Source: Closterium sp. NIES-65
Taxonomy: Eukaryota > Streptophyta > Zygnematophyceae > Desmidiales > Closteriaceae
Direction of reading: 5' to 3'
Assembly: GCA_948144175.1 (NCBI GenBank)
Contig: CANXME010000041.1
Location: 62,001-126,000 of the forward strand
Length of the DNA stretch: 64,000 nucleotides
Each line of letters begins with the position of its first letter. The first letter of the stretch is position 1. The notes beneath the pieces were generated by a model that was not told the origin of the DNA, searched no databases, and saw only the letters and a list, made by a program, of their open reading frames with translations. Both the position numbers and the translations under genes were made by a program. Below, in pieces: positions 22,872 through 34,720 of the stretch.

Positions 22872-24749
22872 GTGAATTATCTTTCGTATACGTATCTGTG
22901 GAAGTTTGTGTAGAATTGAGGTTTCTACAGTTGTTATTTCATTCCATTGTGGAGGTGGGGAGGATGAGCCCACAAATCTTCTTGTACTGACTGATGACGT
23001 GAGGTGGGCCCACAAGCATACGCACAGCCGTCCGATCCGATTTACATCACCGGAGGCGATAATCTCGAGGGAGAGCCGCTTAAGCTCCGCCATCACCTAC
23101 GTCATGCTCTGAGCGCAGTCTGACACCCGCGCAAACACCCGCTCGGCGCACATTTTCGCGCTTCGTACTTTCGTGTGCAATCGTCGCTGATTCACGAACT
23201 GAGTGTATCCGTGTTCGCCATCTTCGGTCGAACATCATCATGTGAAGTCAGTGCGCAAGGTTACTGCGCCAGTTCCCTCTGCGAAACTTGGCGCGCAGAC
23301 ACATCTGGCGCGCGGACCCGTCAGTGAACTCCGCGCTCCGCTGATGTCAAATTCACATGCGCATGCTGCCGGCGAAATGTTTTCCTCGCATCCCAGGGAA
23401 AAAAGATAGCCAATTCAATCGGGTGTCATGCCAAGTGACCTGGTTATTGCCGCTTTTCACCAGGTTCTTTTAAAAATTAGCGCTTTGACCCCGAACCGAA
23501 CACTCTGTCCCGAGAACTCTTTCTACCCAAAAAAATAATAATTATTTACCGTTTGACGCGCTAACCCACCTCTCCCCCCGCCACTTTCTGTCACCGGCGC
23601 TCCGCCTGGCGCAATCCTTCCCCACCCACTGACACCACTTTTGTTTGACCCTGGTCACCGTCGAGCCAACACCACCCCCTCACTCAGCGAGCGAGAATCA
23701 CCACTTTGGGTTGACGCTGGTCGTCACCGTCGAGCCAGCACCACCCCCTCACCCAGCAAGGGAGAATCACCACTGTGGGTTGACTCTGGTCACCCTCGTC
23801 AAGCGACACTCCCAGATTCGCAAGGCCTTCCACTCCACCGCTTTCTCCCACATTCCCACACCTCCATTGTTCCGACTTCTCTGCTCGCCAGACCTCAAGG
23901 CCGCCATGAATCTCGTGAAAAGTACCGTCCACGTATTTTCACCGTGGCTCCCGTCGCCATGTCTTCTCATCTCGCCATGGATTTAGTATTCTCTCAATCT
24001 CCATGATCCCCTTCTGCTTGGAGTAAAACGGTTCGTTTACAAAACGGAATTTGGTCGGGAGATATCCAGGAATCCTGGCGGCTGATACTAAGAGATGTTC
24101 TTCTCGCGACTAGATTTTAAATTTTCGATTCGCGACTACGGCTTCATCATCCCAACACTTTAGTAGCCGGAACCATCAACGTGTCGTGACGCTATTCTTC
24201 TTGACATCTCAGCTGCATAAGAACGGCGAGCAAAACAAAGTTGGAATTTCCGCTTCTGCTTCAACCGCCACGGACTAACGACGACGGACAAGCGACGACG
24301 GAAAAGCGACGACGGACTAGCGACGACGGACAAGCGACGACGGACATTGCGGATGCTGGCGACTTCCGCATGCAACGAGTTGAGGATGATGGCGACGAAC
24401 CGCGAGCGACATTGTGGATGCTGGCGACTTGCGCATGCGAGTCCGACGATGCATCTGACGACGTCCATACGAATCCGACGACGAAGCGCGAATACCTCGT
24501 TCCGTAGTCCATGATATCCACACATGGGATACTCACCATTCAGTTCGCCATGGTAAGTTCAAGCATTTTTTCAAAGCAATCTTCCAGTGCTTTGCGTATT
24601 GAAATCTTGGGTGATTCTTCGTTATTTTTATTTTGTCCGATACCTGAATGCTCACAGATTGATGATGTGTGTGTGATTCGACTTGTGCAGGTGACCCAAG
24701 GGAGGGTTCGGCCACCGCTGCTGCAGTTGAATGACGAGTGCTGCTGCAC

Positions 24750-24892
24750 AGTCAGTGCGATTCAGCAGCCTGGAGGTGCGCGACCGTCAGTGCGATTCAG
24801 CAGCCTGGAGGTGCGCGACCGTCAGTGCGATTCAGCAGCCTGGAGCTGCGCGACCGTCAGTGCGCTTCAGCAGCCTGGAGCTGCGCGGAGAA
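24750..24892. repeat. 35-bp tandem repeat, ~4 copies
   Basis: This is the inverse-oriented, shorter version of the array at 18,455-18,836. Confidence 0.9.
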
Positions 24893-25221
24893 ATGACGCT
24901 GCTGGCGAGGAGGCCACGAAGCTCGTGAAGTTCCTACGAAGCATCCGTCATGGTAAGTTGAAGCAATGTTTCAGTGTATTGAATTTCCGAGCATTGTTTC
25001 AGCATTCCTATGAAATCCCGAGTGATGTTTCCCGAGTTGCTTTTGTTCGTTAGCGGTTGCTTTTATTCGTTAGCGACTGAAGGTTCAGGCACTGATGCTG
25101 ACCGGCTTGACTTGTGCAGGTCCAAGGCTTGCTGCTGCACTTCGCTGCTCTCCTTCTGAGCCTAATGATGAGGAGCAACAGCTGCTGATCTTGATGAGGA
25201 GCAACGACTGCTGCTTCATCA

Positions 25222-25468
25222 GCGATGCTGCTCACCACTGAGGCGATGCTGCTCACCACTGAGGCGATGCTGCTCACCACTGAGGCGATGCTGCTCACCA
25301 CTGAGGCGATGCTGCTCACCACTGAGGCGATGCTGCTCACCACTGAGGCGATGCTGCTCACCACTGAGGCGATGCTGCTCACCACTGAGGCGATGCTGCT
25401 CACCACTGAGGCGATGCTGCTCACCACTGAGGCGATGCTGCTCACCACTGAGGCGATGCTGCTCACGA
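25222..25468. repeat. 21-bp tandem repeat, ~12 copies
   Basis: The unit is GCGATGCTGCTCACCACTGA + G, and most copies are identical. It would code a seven-residue repeat in frame. No equivalent array is seen in the left arm, so it arose or was lost after arm formation. Confidence 0.92.
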
Positions 25469-26244
25469 CTGCTGGCGCACCAGAGGAACTTGTGAGTTGC
25501 CTTTCCTACGTTGCCTTCCCTACGTTAGCTGAATCTGTTCTTTAGCACTTTCAATGTTGGAAACCTGAATGATTCTTTTTTATTCGTTGCTTTTTTAGGA
25601 ACTCTGTTATCTAGTCACTGATGCTGACCACTGCTCGCCTCTCAGGGAGCACGGCGCACTCAAGGGAGCTGGCGAGCGGCAAACTGCGGTAGCGGCGAGG
25701 AGGACGGAGGCGGACGGAGGGACGGCTGAGGCGAGGAGGAACGGGCGCCGCTGCCTCGACCCCTGCCTGCTGATATAAGGCTAAGATATCTCGTTTATTC
25801 ACGCACTTGTTGGCACTTCTTCGCGCTTGCTTGCTTCCGCCCTCATAGCCGCCTCCTCCTCCTCGCGCCACTCGTTCCTCCTCCTCCAGCTCGCACCGGC
25901 GGCACCATTGGACCATTCCCCAGGTGTGTCCAGGTAACGGCGGCATCATGCGTAAGTAGGTGTGCTCAGGTACGGTACGGTCCTTTGGTGCCCGCCATGC
26001 AGCTGCCACCCACCACCCCGCCTGCGCTGCTGCTGCCACTGCCGCTGCCGCTGCCGCTGCCGCTGCCGCTGCCGCTGCCGCTTCCGCTCGCACTGTCACT
26101 CGCTCCACTGCACTGCACTGTCACTGCCACTCACACCACCTTCACGTGATGCATGTTTTCCAGCTTTTTTTGTCTTGCATTTTTTGTTGCTTGCATGTAT
26201 GCTTGTCAGTTTTCCATATCTCTTACTAATCATTTTCCATATCT

Positions 26245-26720
26245 CGCTTGGCAGCGAGGGGGAGGTAGCGACGGCTCTGGTGGTATGGCTTTCGCCGCCG
26301 CGGCCAACTGTGGGTTACATGAATCTCTATGCTGGCCGTATTCCGTTTTGTTTCGCTCTGATTTGCTTTTCGGGCTTCCGTTGTGTTCGTTGGCTTGCTA
26401 ATCGCCCGCTTCGTTTTTCCGCCTGTGCTAATAATCTGTTTTTTTTTCTTTCGCTGCAGCGCGCACTCACTCGAGGTGACTTCTCTCCTCGTCGAGGCGC
26501 CTCTCCTCAAGCTCCAAGTGGTGGTGGGAGTGTCGTTCCACGTCGGTAGCGGCGACCCGCGCCTTCGACGCCATGGCCAACGGTGGGTTACCTGAATCCA
26601 TATACTTGCCTTGATCTGTTTCTTTCGCGCTAACGTTTCCTGATTTGCTGTTCTGGCTTCCGTTGCTGATCGTCTGTCTTTCATATTTTCGTTTGTGCTG
26701 ATAATCTTCACTACAGAGAT
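26245..26720 (+). other. Repeated GTGGGTTAC...CTGCAG intron-like pair
   Basis: Two related stretches, 26,310-26,458 and 26,584-26,716, start after GGCCAAC with GTGGGTTACATGAATC or GTGGGTTACCTGAATC and end in CGCTGCAG or CACTACAG. They look like introns duplicated with part of an exon (CGC..GCCATGGCCAAC). No protein is recognised. Confidence 0.45.
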
Positions 26721-26814
26721 CACTGGACCGCTGCTCCTGAGCACTGCTGCCCAACGGCTGCTGCCGAACGACTGAGGCGAGGAGGAATGGCGCCACTGCC
26801 GCACTGGAGGAACG

Positions 26815-27000
26815 TTTGAGTTGCCTTCCCTTCGTTGCGTTCCCTACGTTAGCTGAATCTGTTTTTTAGCACCTTCAATATTGGAAGCTGAATCTGTTTC
26901 TTTTAGCACCTTCAGTACTGGAAGCTGAATCTGTAATTTGGCACCTTCAGTATTGGAAATTGAATCTGGTTTTCTTCTGCACCTTCAATACGTTGCCACC
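26815..27000. repeat. ~45-bp degenerate repeat
   Basis: About four units contain AGCTGAATCTGTTTTTTAG and CACCTTCAATATTGGA. They resemble the internal part of the outward-directed introns. Confidence 0.7.
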
Positions 27001-27752
27001 GTCCATTGTTTTCTTCTTTCCTTGGTTCCTTTGTTCCTCTCCCCCATCTCTTTCCGCCCTTTTCAGTGCACACGGCAAGCAGCAAGGCAGAGTGTGCCTG
27101 CCTGCCCTCTCGACACCGGCAGCAGAAAGGCCAGGGGGCAACGCTGTTGGTGAGGATGCGACGCGATGACGCAAGGAGGCGAAGGTGCTGACTTGCGCAG
27201 CTGAGGAGGCGAGGGGGCGACAAGGAGGCAAGGGGCTGCTAGTGAGGAGGCGAGGCGTGGGCGAACCTGCCTCCTCCTCCCACCTGCGACCCAACTTATG
27301 TGAGTTCCCTACCCGCCCAGCTTACCTCGTGCGCTGGCTCACCTCCTTGTCTCCACGTGCTCTCCTGCCCGTCCTTGCAGAGGCACAGGGCTGACGTGAC
27401 ACTGGGGCACCACGCATGGGCGTGGGGAGGCCAGGAGGTGCAGAGGAGAGGAGAGGAGGTGCCAGAATCACTGACTGGCGGGGCTCCTCTGCCATTCACC
27501 TTGTAAGTTGCCCTCCACCACTCGTTCCGCCCTGGTGCATTGAAATCTTAGCGCCCTTTTTTTCCTGTTTTTGTCAGATCCGAATAGCCATAGACTGATG
27601 ACGTGCTCTGTCACTTGTGCAGGTCGCCCACGCACTTGAGGCGAGGAGGCAGAGGTAGCTACGGGGGGGTGGGATGACGCACGGCCTGGGCGTGCCCTGC
27701 CGACCACTGCTGTCCCTGCATGCACCTCCCGGCAGCAGCAGCACCAGCAGAC

Positions 27753-27955
27753 ATTGGACATTGAGCCATTGGTTTGGACATTGGTTTGGACATTGGTTTG
27801 GACATTGGAATGGACATAGGCTAGCTAGGGGCAACACCAGCAGACATTGGACATTGAGCCATTGGTTTGGACGTTGGTTTGGAACATTGGTTTGGACATT
27901 GAGCCATTGGTTTGGACATTGGTTTGGACATTGGATTGGACATTGGCTAGCTAGG
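27753..27955. repeat. 12-bp GGTTTGGACATT repeat
   Basis: Two arrays of GGTTTGGACATT and variants are separated by a CTAGCTAGGGGCA motif. They are non-coding in appearance. Confidence 0.88.
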
Positions 27956-28344
27956 GGCAGTGCCCTGAGGCAAGCGGGCAGAGGCCCGAGCGTGTGAGGC
28001 ACACGCGGCAACGGCAGGGGCGAGCTCGACTGGTGAGTGCATGCTTGCAGCACGGTGTGTGCACAGGCGTGGGTGCGCGCTCGTGCGTTGCTGCAGCGCC
28101 TTCAACGCGCCACCTTCGGGACTAACGAGACTCCGCCTTGCTGCAGACTGCAGCACCTCCAGCGCCCACACTCACGGTACGTCGCTCGTCGTGTTCCCGT
28201 CTTTCCTTGTTGCTGCTGTCTCTTCTTTCTTCGCTCCGTTCGCTTCCTTGCTTGTTCACGGTTCCTCGACTCACCACCGTGCTTGCTGTTCCATGCAGCA
28301 CACTCAACGCAAGCGCATGCAAAGGGAGGGGAAGCGTGTGGGCG

Positions 28345-28440
28345 TGTGGCTGACATGGACGGCGTGTGGCTGATGTGGACGGCGTGTGGCTGACGTGGAC
28401 GGCGTGTGGCTGACGTGGACGGCGTGTGGCTGACGTGGAC
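28345..28440. repeat. 20-bp tandem repeat, ~5 copies
   Basis: The unit is GTGTGGCTGACGTGGACGGC with occasional A/T substitutions. Confidence 0.88.
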
Positions 28441-29344
28441 GCGAGCGTGTTGGGATGACGCACGGCCGGCAGTCACAGGCGTGTGGCTGCCTCCTACCCG
28501 CCCTGCTGGCCACGCGCTCGGAGGCAAGGCGCGGAGGAGCAGACGAGGAGGCGGCGAGGTGGAGCGGAACGATGGATGGGTGGAGGAGGATGGATGGGTG
28601 CTGCACTGCACCTGTGCAAGGAGGCGGGTGGCGACTGGAGGGGCGGAGGCTGCTGCACTGCACCTGCGGGATGGCGGCAGTGGGATGACGCACGGCAGGC
28701 ACCACTGCTGCCCTGCTGCTGACCACTGCTCGCCTGTGGAGGAACGGCGAGGCGAGGAGGGAGAAGTGCCGCTGCGGGAGCGCGCGTGCATGCAGCTTCG
28801 ACCCCTCCTGAATACGGCTAAGAGATCTCCCTTCTGTTGATATTTTCATGCTCTTGTTTGCACTCGTTCTTTCATTGCTCGCCTTCGCCATCATTGCCAC
28901 TACCTCCTCCTCTCGCCACATGTGTTGATCGATGATGCTTCTGCTGTGCGTGTGCCTGCTGCGGCGCATAAATCCTTCATTCCCTCTCTCCCACGTGCGC
29001 GGTGGGATGACGCACGGCCGGCAGTCACGGGCGTGTGGCTGCCTCCTACCCGCCCTGCTGACCACGCGCTCGGAGGCAAGGCGCGGAGGCGGCACTTGGG
29101 GCGAGGCGGCGGCAAGGAGGCAGCGCTGCGACGAGGCGTCTTCCTCCCACGTGTGCTGGCTTCTCCCCCTGCGTCCATGGGGTGAGGCGGAGGAACGAGA
29201 CGGAGCGACTGACGGGCTGGCTGAGGCGATGCTTGGGTTGAAGGGGATGCTGTGGTATGGGGATGGGGAGTCACGCCAAGGGAATCTGACGGCTTGATCC
29301 TTGAGTGGGGCGGGCGCCCTCTACTCTTTCCGGATCTCGTCCTG

Positions 29345-29740
29345 AAGTGTGTAAGGGTGAGGGCAATGCACGAGGACAATGATGTACTTGATCCCTTTGT
29401 CCCACACCAGCTCCACATTATATAGTTTTGGACTTTGACAGGAGAAGCGTGGTCTCACCTGGGGATTCATCATCACTTCTATATACCACGCGAGCCCACC
29501 CAGAAATTACCATCACCAACAGGGCAAGGACTCACCTAGCAAGGGATCCCGAGGTGAGCCCTTGCTCTGTTGGTGATGGATATGACTAGGTGGGCTCGCG
29601 TAGGATATATATGTGATGATGAATCCCCAGGTGGGACCACGCTTTTAAACTCAAAGTCCAAACTTTTACAGTGTGGAGCTGGTGCGGGACATAGTGATCG
29701 AGTACATCACTGCCCTCGTGCATTGCCCTCACCCTTGCAC
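29345..29740. repeat. ~390-bp imperfect hairpin (fold-back)
   Basis: The halves 29,345-29,535 and 29,550-29,740 are reverse complements with interruptions. The outer ends carry GGGTGAGGGCAATGCACGAGG and its complement; the inner part carries AGGTGAGCCCTTGC and its complement around GGGATCCCG. It resembles a fold-back MITE or a hairpin RNA source and lies inside the right-arm-only segment. Confidence 0.8.
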
Positions 29741-30391
29741 CCGCCCTTGGCCTCTGCTCCTCGTCTTTTCCTTCAGCACCTTCGCCGCCTCTTCCATGCC
29801 TTGACGTCCTCCTGAACCGCACTCCGTCCTCACTTCTCCCCCATCTATTCCCTTCAGTTCGGGCGTTCACGCGAGAGAGACGCAAGGATGGCGAGGGGGT
29901 AGCGCGCCGGGGCAGCAGTGGAGGCGTTCTCTACATAACCCCCCCTCAGCATGGCGGGTGGCGCGAGGCGGTTGAGGGGACAGCGCGGCGGGGCAACAGC
30001 GGAGGCTGCTGCACTGCACCTGTGGGATGGATGGGTGGGTGCTGCACTGCACCTGTGCAAGGAGGCGGGTGGCGACTGGAGGGGCGGAGGCTGCTGCACT
30101 GCACCTGTGGGATGGATGGGTGGGTGCTGCACTGCACCTGTGGGATGTCGGCAGTGGGATGACGCACGGCAGGCACCACTGCTGCCCTGCTGATCACTGC
30201 TCGCCTGCGGAGGAAAGGCAAGGCGAGGAGGGAGAAGTGCCGCTGCTGGCGAGCGCGCGTCCATGGAGCTTCGACCCCTCCGGAATACGGCTAAGAAATC
30301 ACTCTTCTCTCAATATTTTCACGCTCTTGTTTGCACTCGCTCTTTCACTGTTCGCCTTCGCCGTCATTGCCACTACCTCCTCCTCTCGCCA

Positions 30392-30560
30392 CTCGTGAGT
30401 GTGCCTGCTGCTTACTGCCTTGTGTGTGCTTGCGTGTTCGGTTGTAAGAGTGCCTGCTGCTTACTGCCGTTGACTTTTGAGTCAACTCGTGTTCGGTTGT
30501 AAGAGTGCCTGCTGCTTACTGCCGTTGACTTTTGAGTCAACTCGTGTTCGGTTGTAAGTC
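30392..30560. repeat. ~55-bp repeat with TTGACTTTTGAGTCAA palindrome
   Basis: About three units contain GAGTGCCTGCTGCTTACTGC and, in two of them, GTTGACTTTTGAGTCAAC, a palindrome with a TTTG centre. Confidence 0.85.
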
Positions 30561-31244
30561 TCTGCTGACTGCCTTGTGTGTGCCACTCACACCACCTTCA
30601 CCTGATGCATGCTTTTCAGTTCTTTTTTCATCGTGTTCCCCCACAGCCTGCAATCTTTGTCAGATTTCCGTATCGCTGCATTCTTTGTCAGATTTTCGTA
30701 TCGCTGCATTCTTCACTCCTTCATTTTCTCTCCTACGTGCGCACAGGCTGTGGGGGAGCGAGCGTGTTGGGATGACGCACGGCCGGCATTCACAGGCGTG
30801 TGGCTGCCTCCTACCCGCCCTGCTGACCACGCGCTCGGAGGCAAGCCGCTGAGGCAGCGCTGCGACGAGGCGTCTTTCTCCCACGTGTGCTGGCTTCTCC
30901 CCCTGCGTCCATGGGGTGAGGCGGAAGAACGAGATGGAGAGACTGACGGGCTGGCTGAGGCGATTACAAGGAGGGGTGCTGTTGAATGGAGAGTGAGCGC
31001 CATGCAGAGACGAGGGCCTGAGGGACTCGGTCATTTGAGAGTGGGGGCCCCAGCTCTCTCTTGGTCTTGTCCTGAAGCATGGGGCCACCCTCGGCCTCTG
31101 CGGGCTTCTCACATACCTCCAGCACCTTGGCCCTTGGATCTGCACTCTTCCATGCCTCTGTCCCACGTCCTCCTGACCCGCACTCCGTCCTCACTCCTCC
31201 CCCTTCCATTCCCTTCAGTTCGGGCCTTCACGTGGAGGGCGAGG

Positions 31245-32950
31245 GGGCAGCGCGGCGAGGCAGCAGTGGAGGCGTTCTCTGCTAAATCCCCGCCTTCCTT
31301 CCTTCAGGGCTTCACGGGGGCAGCGCGGCGGGGCAGCAGTGGAGGCGTTCTCTGCTAAATCCCCGCCTTCCTTCCTTCAGGGCTTCACGGGGGCAGTGCG
31401 GCGGGGCAGCAGTGGAGGCGTTCTCTGCTAAATCCCCGCCTTCCTTCCTTCAGGGCTTCACGGGGGCAGCGCGGCGGGGCAGCAGTGGAGGCGTTCTCTG
31501 CTAAATCCCCGCATTCCTTCCTTCAGGGCTTCACGGGGGCAGCGCGGCGGGGCAACAGTGGAGGCGTTCTCTGCTAAATCCCCGCCTTCCTTCCTTCAGG
31601 GCTTCACGGGGGGCAGCGCGGCGGGACAGCAGTGGAGGCGCTCTCTGCTAAATCCCCGCCTTCCTTCCTTCAGGGCTTCACGGGGGGCAGCGCGGTGGGG
31701 CAGCAGTGGAGGCGTTCTCTGCTAAATCCCCGCTTTCCTTCCTTCAGGGCTTCACGGGGGCAGCGCGGCGGGGCAGCAGTGGAGGCGTTCTCTGCTAAAT
31801 CCCCGCCTTCCTTCCTTCAGGGCTTCACGGGGGCAGCGCGGCGGGGCAGCAGTGGAGGCGTTCTCTGCTAAATCCCCGCCTTCCTTCCTTCAGGGCTTCA
31901 CAGGGGCAGTGCGGCGGGGCAGCAGTGGAGGCGTTCTCTGCTAAATCCCCGCATTCCTTCCTTCAGGGCTTCACGGGGGGCAGCGCGGCGGGGCAGCAGT
32001 GGAGGCGTTCTCTGCTAAATCCCCGCCTTCCTTCCTTCAGGGCTTCACGGGGGGCAGCGCGGCGGGGCAGCAGTGGAGGCGTTCTCTGCTAAATCCCCGC
32101 CTTCCTTCCTTCAGGGCTTCACGGGGGTAGCGCGGCGGGGCAGCAGTGGAGGCGTTCTCTGCTAAATCCCCGCCTTCCTTCCTTCAGGGCTTCACGGGGG
32201 CAGCGCGGCAGGGCAGCAGTGGAGGCGTTCTCTGCTAAATCCCCGCATTCCTTCCTTCAGGGCTTCACGGGGGCAGCGCGGCGGGGCAACAGTGGAGGCG
32301 TTCTCTGCTAAATCCCCGCCTTCCTTCCTTCAGGGCTTCACGGGGGCAGCGCGGCGGGGCAGCAGTGGAGGCGTTCTCTGCTAAATCCCCGCCTTCCTTC
32401 CTTCAGGGCTTCACGGGGGTAGCGCGGCGGGGCAGCAGTGGAGGCGTTCTCTGCTAAATCCCCGCCTTCCTTCCTTCAGGGCTTCACGGGGGCAGCGCGG
32501 CGGGGCAGCAGTGGAGGCGTTCTCTGCTAAATCCCCGCATTCCTTCCTTCAGGGCTTCACGGGGGCAGCGCGGCGGGGCAGCAGTGGAGGCGTTCTCTGC
32601 TAAATCCCCGCCTTCCTTCCTTCAGGGCTTCACGGGGGGCAGCGCGGCGGGACAGCAGTGGAGGCGTTCTCTGCTAAATCCCCGCCTTCCTTCCTTCAGG
32701 GCTTCACGGGGGCAGCGCGGCGGGACAGCAGTGGAGGCGTTCTCTGCTAAATCCCCGCCTTCCTTCCTTCAGGGCTTCACGGGGGCAGCGCGGCGGGGCA
32801 GCAGTGGAGGCGTTCTCTGCTAAATCCCCGCCTTCCTTCCTTCAGGGCTTCACGGGGGGCAGCGCGGCGGGGCAGCAGTGGAGGCGTTCTCTGCTAAATC
32901 CCCGCCTTCCTTCCTTCAGGGCTTCACGGGGGGCAGCGCGGGGCGAGGTG
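31245..32950. repeat. 73-74-bp tandem repeat, ~23 copies
   Basis: Each unit has GGCAGCAGTGGAGGCG, TTCTCTGCTAAATCCCC and CTTCCTTCCTTCAGGGCTTC. The pyrimidine run followed by CAG resembles a splice acceptor in every unit. The length varies by one base (GGGG/GGGGG), so no frame stays open. The left arm has two to three units. Confidence 0.93.
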
Positions 32951-33009
32951 GCAGCGCAGGGGGCATCAAGAGGCGCCTTTTTGCAATAACCCCGCCCCCC
33001 TTCCCTTCA

Positions 33010-33690
33010 GCATGGCAGGTAGCGCGGCCGCACGGAGGGCGACACGGACGGAGGTACGATGTCTTGTTCCTTGCTTTTCACTTTCTCCTGTTTTCGTATT
33101 TGCTCCTGCTTTTTCGCATTGCATGTGTTGTGTTTGTCGTCCTCCCCCCCCCCCTCCCCTCCCCTCCCCTCCCCTCCCCTCCCTCCCCCTCCCTCCCCTC
33201 CCCTCCCCTCTCCTCCCCTCCCCTCCCCACTCCCCTTCCCTGCAGTGTCAGTGGAAGTGGGGCGGCAGGCCGGGTGACACGGACGGAGGTACGATGTCTT
33301 GCTCCTTGCTTTTCACTTGCTCCTGTTTTCGCATTTGCTCCTGCTTTTTCGCATTGCATGTGTTGTGTTCGTCTTGCATGTGTTGTGTTGGTCGTCCCCC
33401 CCCCCCCCCCCTCCCCCTCCCCTCCCTTCCCCTCCCCTCCCCTCCCCTCCCTCCCCCTCCCTCCCCCTCCCCTCCCCTCCCCTCCCCTCCCCTCCCCACT
33501 CCCCTTCCCTGCAGTGTCAGTGGAAGTGGGGCGGCAGGCCGGGCGACACGGACGGAGGTACGATGTCTTGCTCCTTGCTTTTCACTTGCTCCTTTTTTCG
33601 TATTTGCTCCTGCTTTTTTGCATTGCATGTGTTGTGTTCGTCTTGCATGTGTTGTGTTGGTCTTCCCCCCCCCCCCCCCCCCCTCCCCTC
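33010..33690 (+). other. C-tract / 52-bp exon-like modules (right arm)
   Basis: Three modules follow the pattern GTACGATGTCTTG...CCCTTCCCTGCAG, then TGTCAGTGGAAGTGG...ACGGAG, then GTACGATG. Splice-like ends are at about 33,053, 33,245, 33,291, 33,513 and 33,559. A last acceptor-like CCCATGCAG is at 33,880-33,888. Orientation is outward, as in the rest of the arm. Confidence 0.65.
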
Positions 33691-33912
33691 CCAAGACGTC
33701 CAAGGACCAAGGCCCAAGACGTCCAAGGACCAAGGCCCAAGACGTCCAAAGACCAAGAGGGCAGGCATTAGGGGGGACGCCTCCTGACGCCTGCAGACGT
33801 CCAAGATGGCAGGTGTTAGGGGGGACGCCTCCTGACGCCTGCGAACGTCTGTTTTCTTCTAACCCACCCCCCGTTGTTCCCATGCAGGTCCCACACAAAG
33901 GGTCCCCACCTC

Positions 33913-34429
33913 AACGTGGTGTGTGGTGTGGGTGTAACACTAGGGGTTAACCCCCCTAGTGGCCAAGAGGGACCCGGAAGACCCAAGACGATGGCGCTCT
34001 CTATTGTTGCCCGCACGATTTTTGATATATATATAGTTGCCTAATTAGTTTTAGATTTGGTTAGATTATCAATCAGATGCCTTCATGTGCAGCACCTTCA
34101 TGTAGTTCAACATGCACCAGGGAAGCATATGGTGCAATGTAGCAGCTAAACAGAACAGAATGGCTTACATAACAGTAAAAGGATCTTTAGCATTCAGAAT
34201 ATTATTTAATGCAAACCAACAGTGGCAGCATGCGACAGAGGCAAATTCCCTCTGAAATGGCAACATTTCTTCCCAATCATGGCACATTGCCACTTGTGTT
34301 GCGACTTCTGGCAATGCTGTGTGCTGCAGAGGCATCACCAACAGGGAGTCTCTGCGCGTAACAGCATGCCCAAGTATTAAGTATTGCTTTCCAGTGTGCT
34401 TTGCTGTGCCACATACTGAGATGTTAAGG
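33913..34429. other. Unassigned sequence right of the inverted repeat
   Basis: It contains a short palindrome around CTAGGGGTTAACCCCCCTAG (33,941-33,960) and a TA microsatellite (34,026-34,034). I see no gene. Confidence 0.5.
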
Positions 34430-34720
34430 AAATGCTGTGCTGTCGATTGTTCTGCTTGCTGTTCTGTGCTGTGTTGTGCGCTGTGTTGTGCGCTGTGTTG
34501 TGCGCTGTGTTGCGTGTTGTGTGCTGTGCTGTGTCGAAGCTGTGTGGTGTGCAGTCACCTGTGCTGTGTCGAAGCTGTGTGGTGTGCAGTCACCTGTGCT
34601 GTGTCGAAGCTGTGTGGTGTGCAGTCACCTGTGGTGTGTGCTGTGTATGCAGTGCTGTGCTCTGTTGTGTGCTCTGCTGTGTGCTGTGCTGTGTGCTGTG
34701 CTGTGCTGTTCTGTGTGCTG
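34430..34720. repeat. GCTGTGTTGTGC minisatellite with 36-bp higher unit
   Basis: 12-bp GTGTGCTGTGCT-type units flank three copies of a 36-bp unit (GTGTCGAAGCTGTGTGGTGT...) at about 34,527-34,634. Open frames here are repeat artefacts. Confidence 0.88.

Larger units (their letters stand above)
24550..25610 (+). other. Outward-directed introns and exon-like blocks (right arm)
   Basis: Intron-like units run at 24,554-24,690 (GTAAGTTCAAGC...CTTGTGCAG), 24,953-25,120 (GTAAGTTGAAGC...CTTGTGCAG) and about 25,492-25,600 (GTGAGTTGCC...TTTTAG). They mirror the left-arm units. The block at 24,691-24,952 holds the 35-bp array and is open in one frame; the next (25,121-25,491) holds a 21-bp array. A further related pair is at 27,501-27,622 (GTAAGTTGCC...CTTGTGCAG). 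Whether the product is protein or RNA cannot be decided. Confidence 0.6.
22872..33912. repeat. Right arm of ~20-kb inverted repeat
   Basis: This is the reverse counterpart of 13,909-20,665, extended by expanded arrays and by 26,233-30,560, for which the left arm has no co-linear copy. That extra part is built from modules seen elsewhere in the arm. One is the 'GGGATGACGCACGGC' block at 28,450, 29,005 and 30,770 (once in the left arm, near 15,630). Another is a 'CTGCACTGCACCTG' block at 28,600-28,690 and 30,000-30,160. The nearly perfect inner match and differing arrays argue for a real, evolving structure. Confidence 0.88.
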
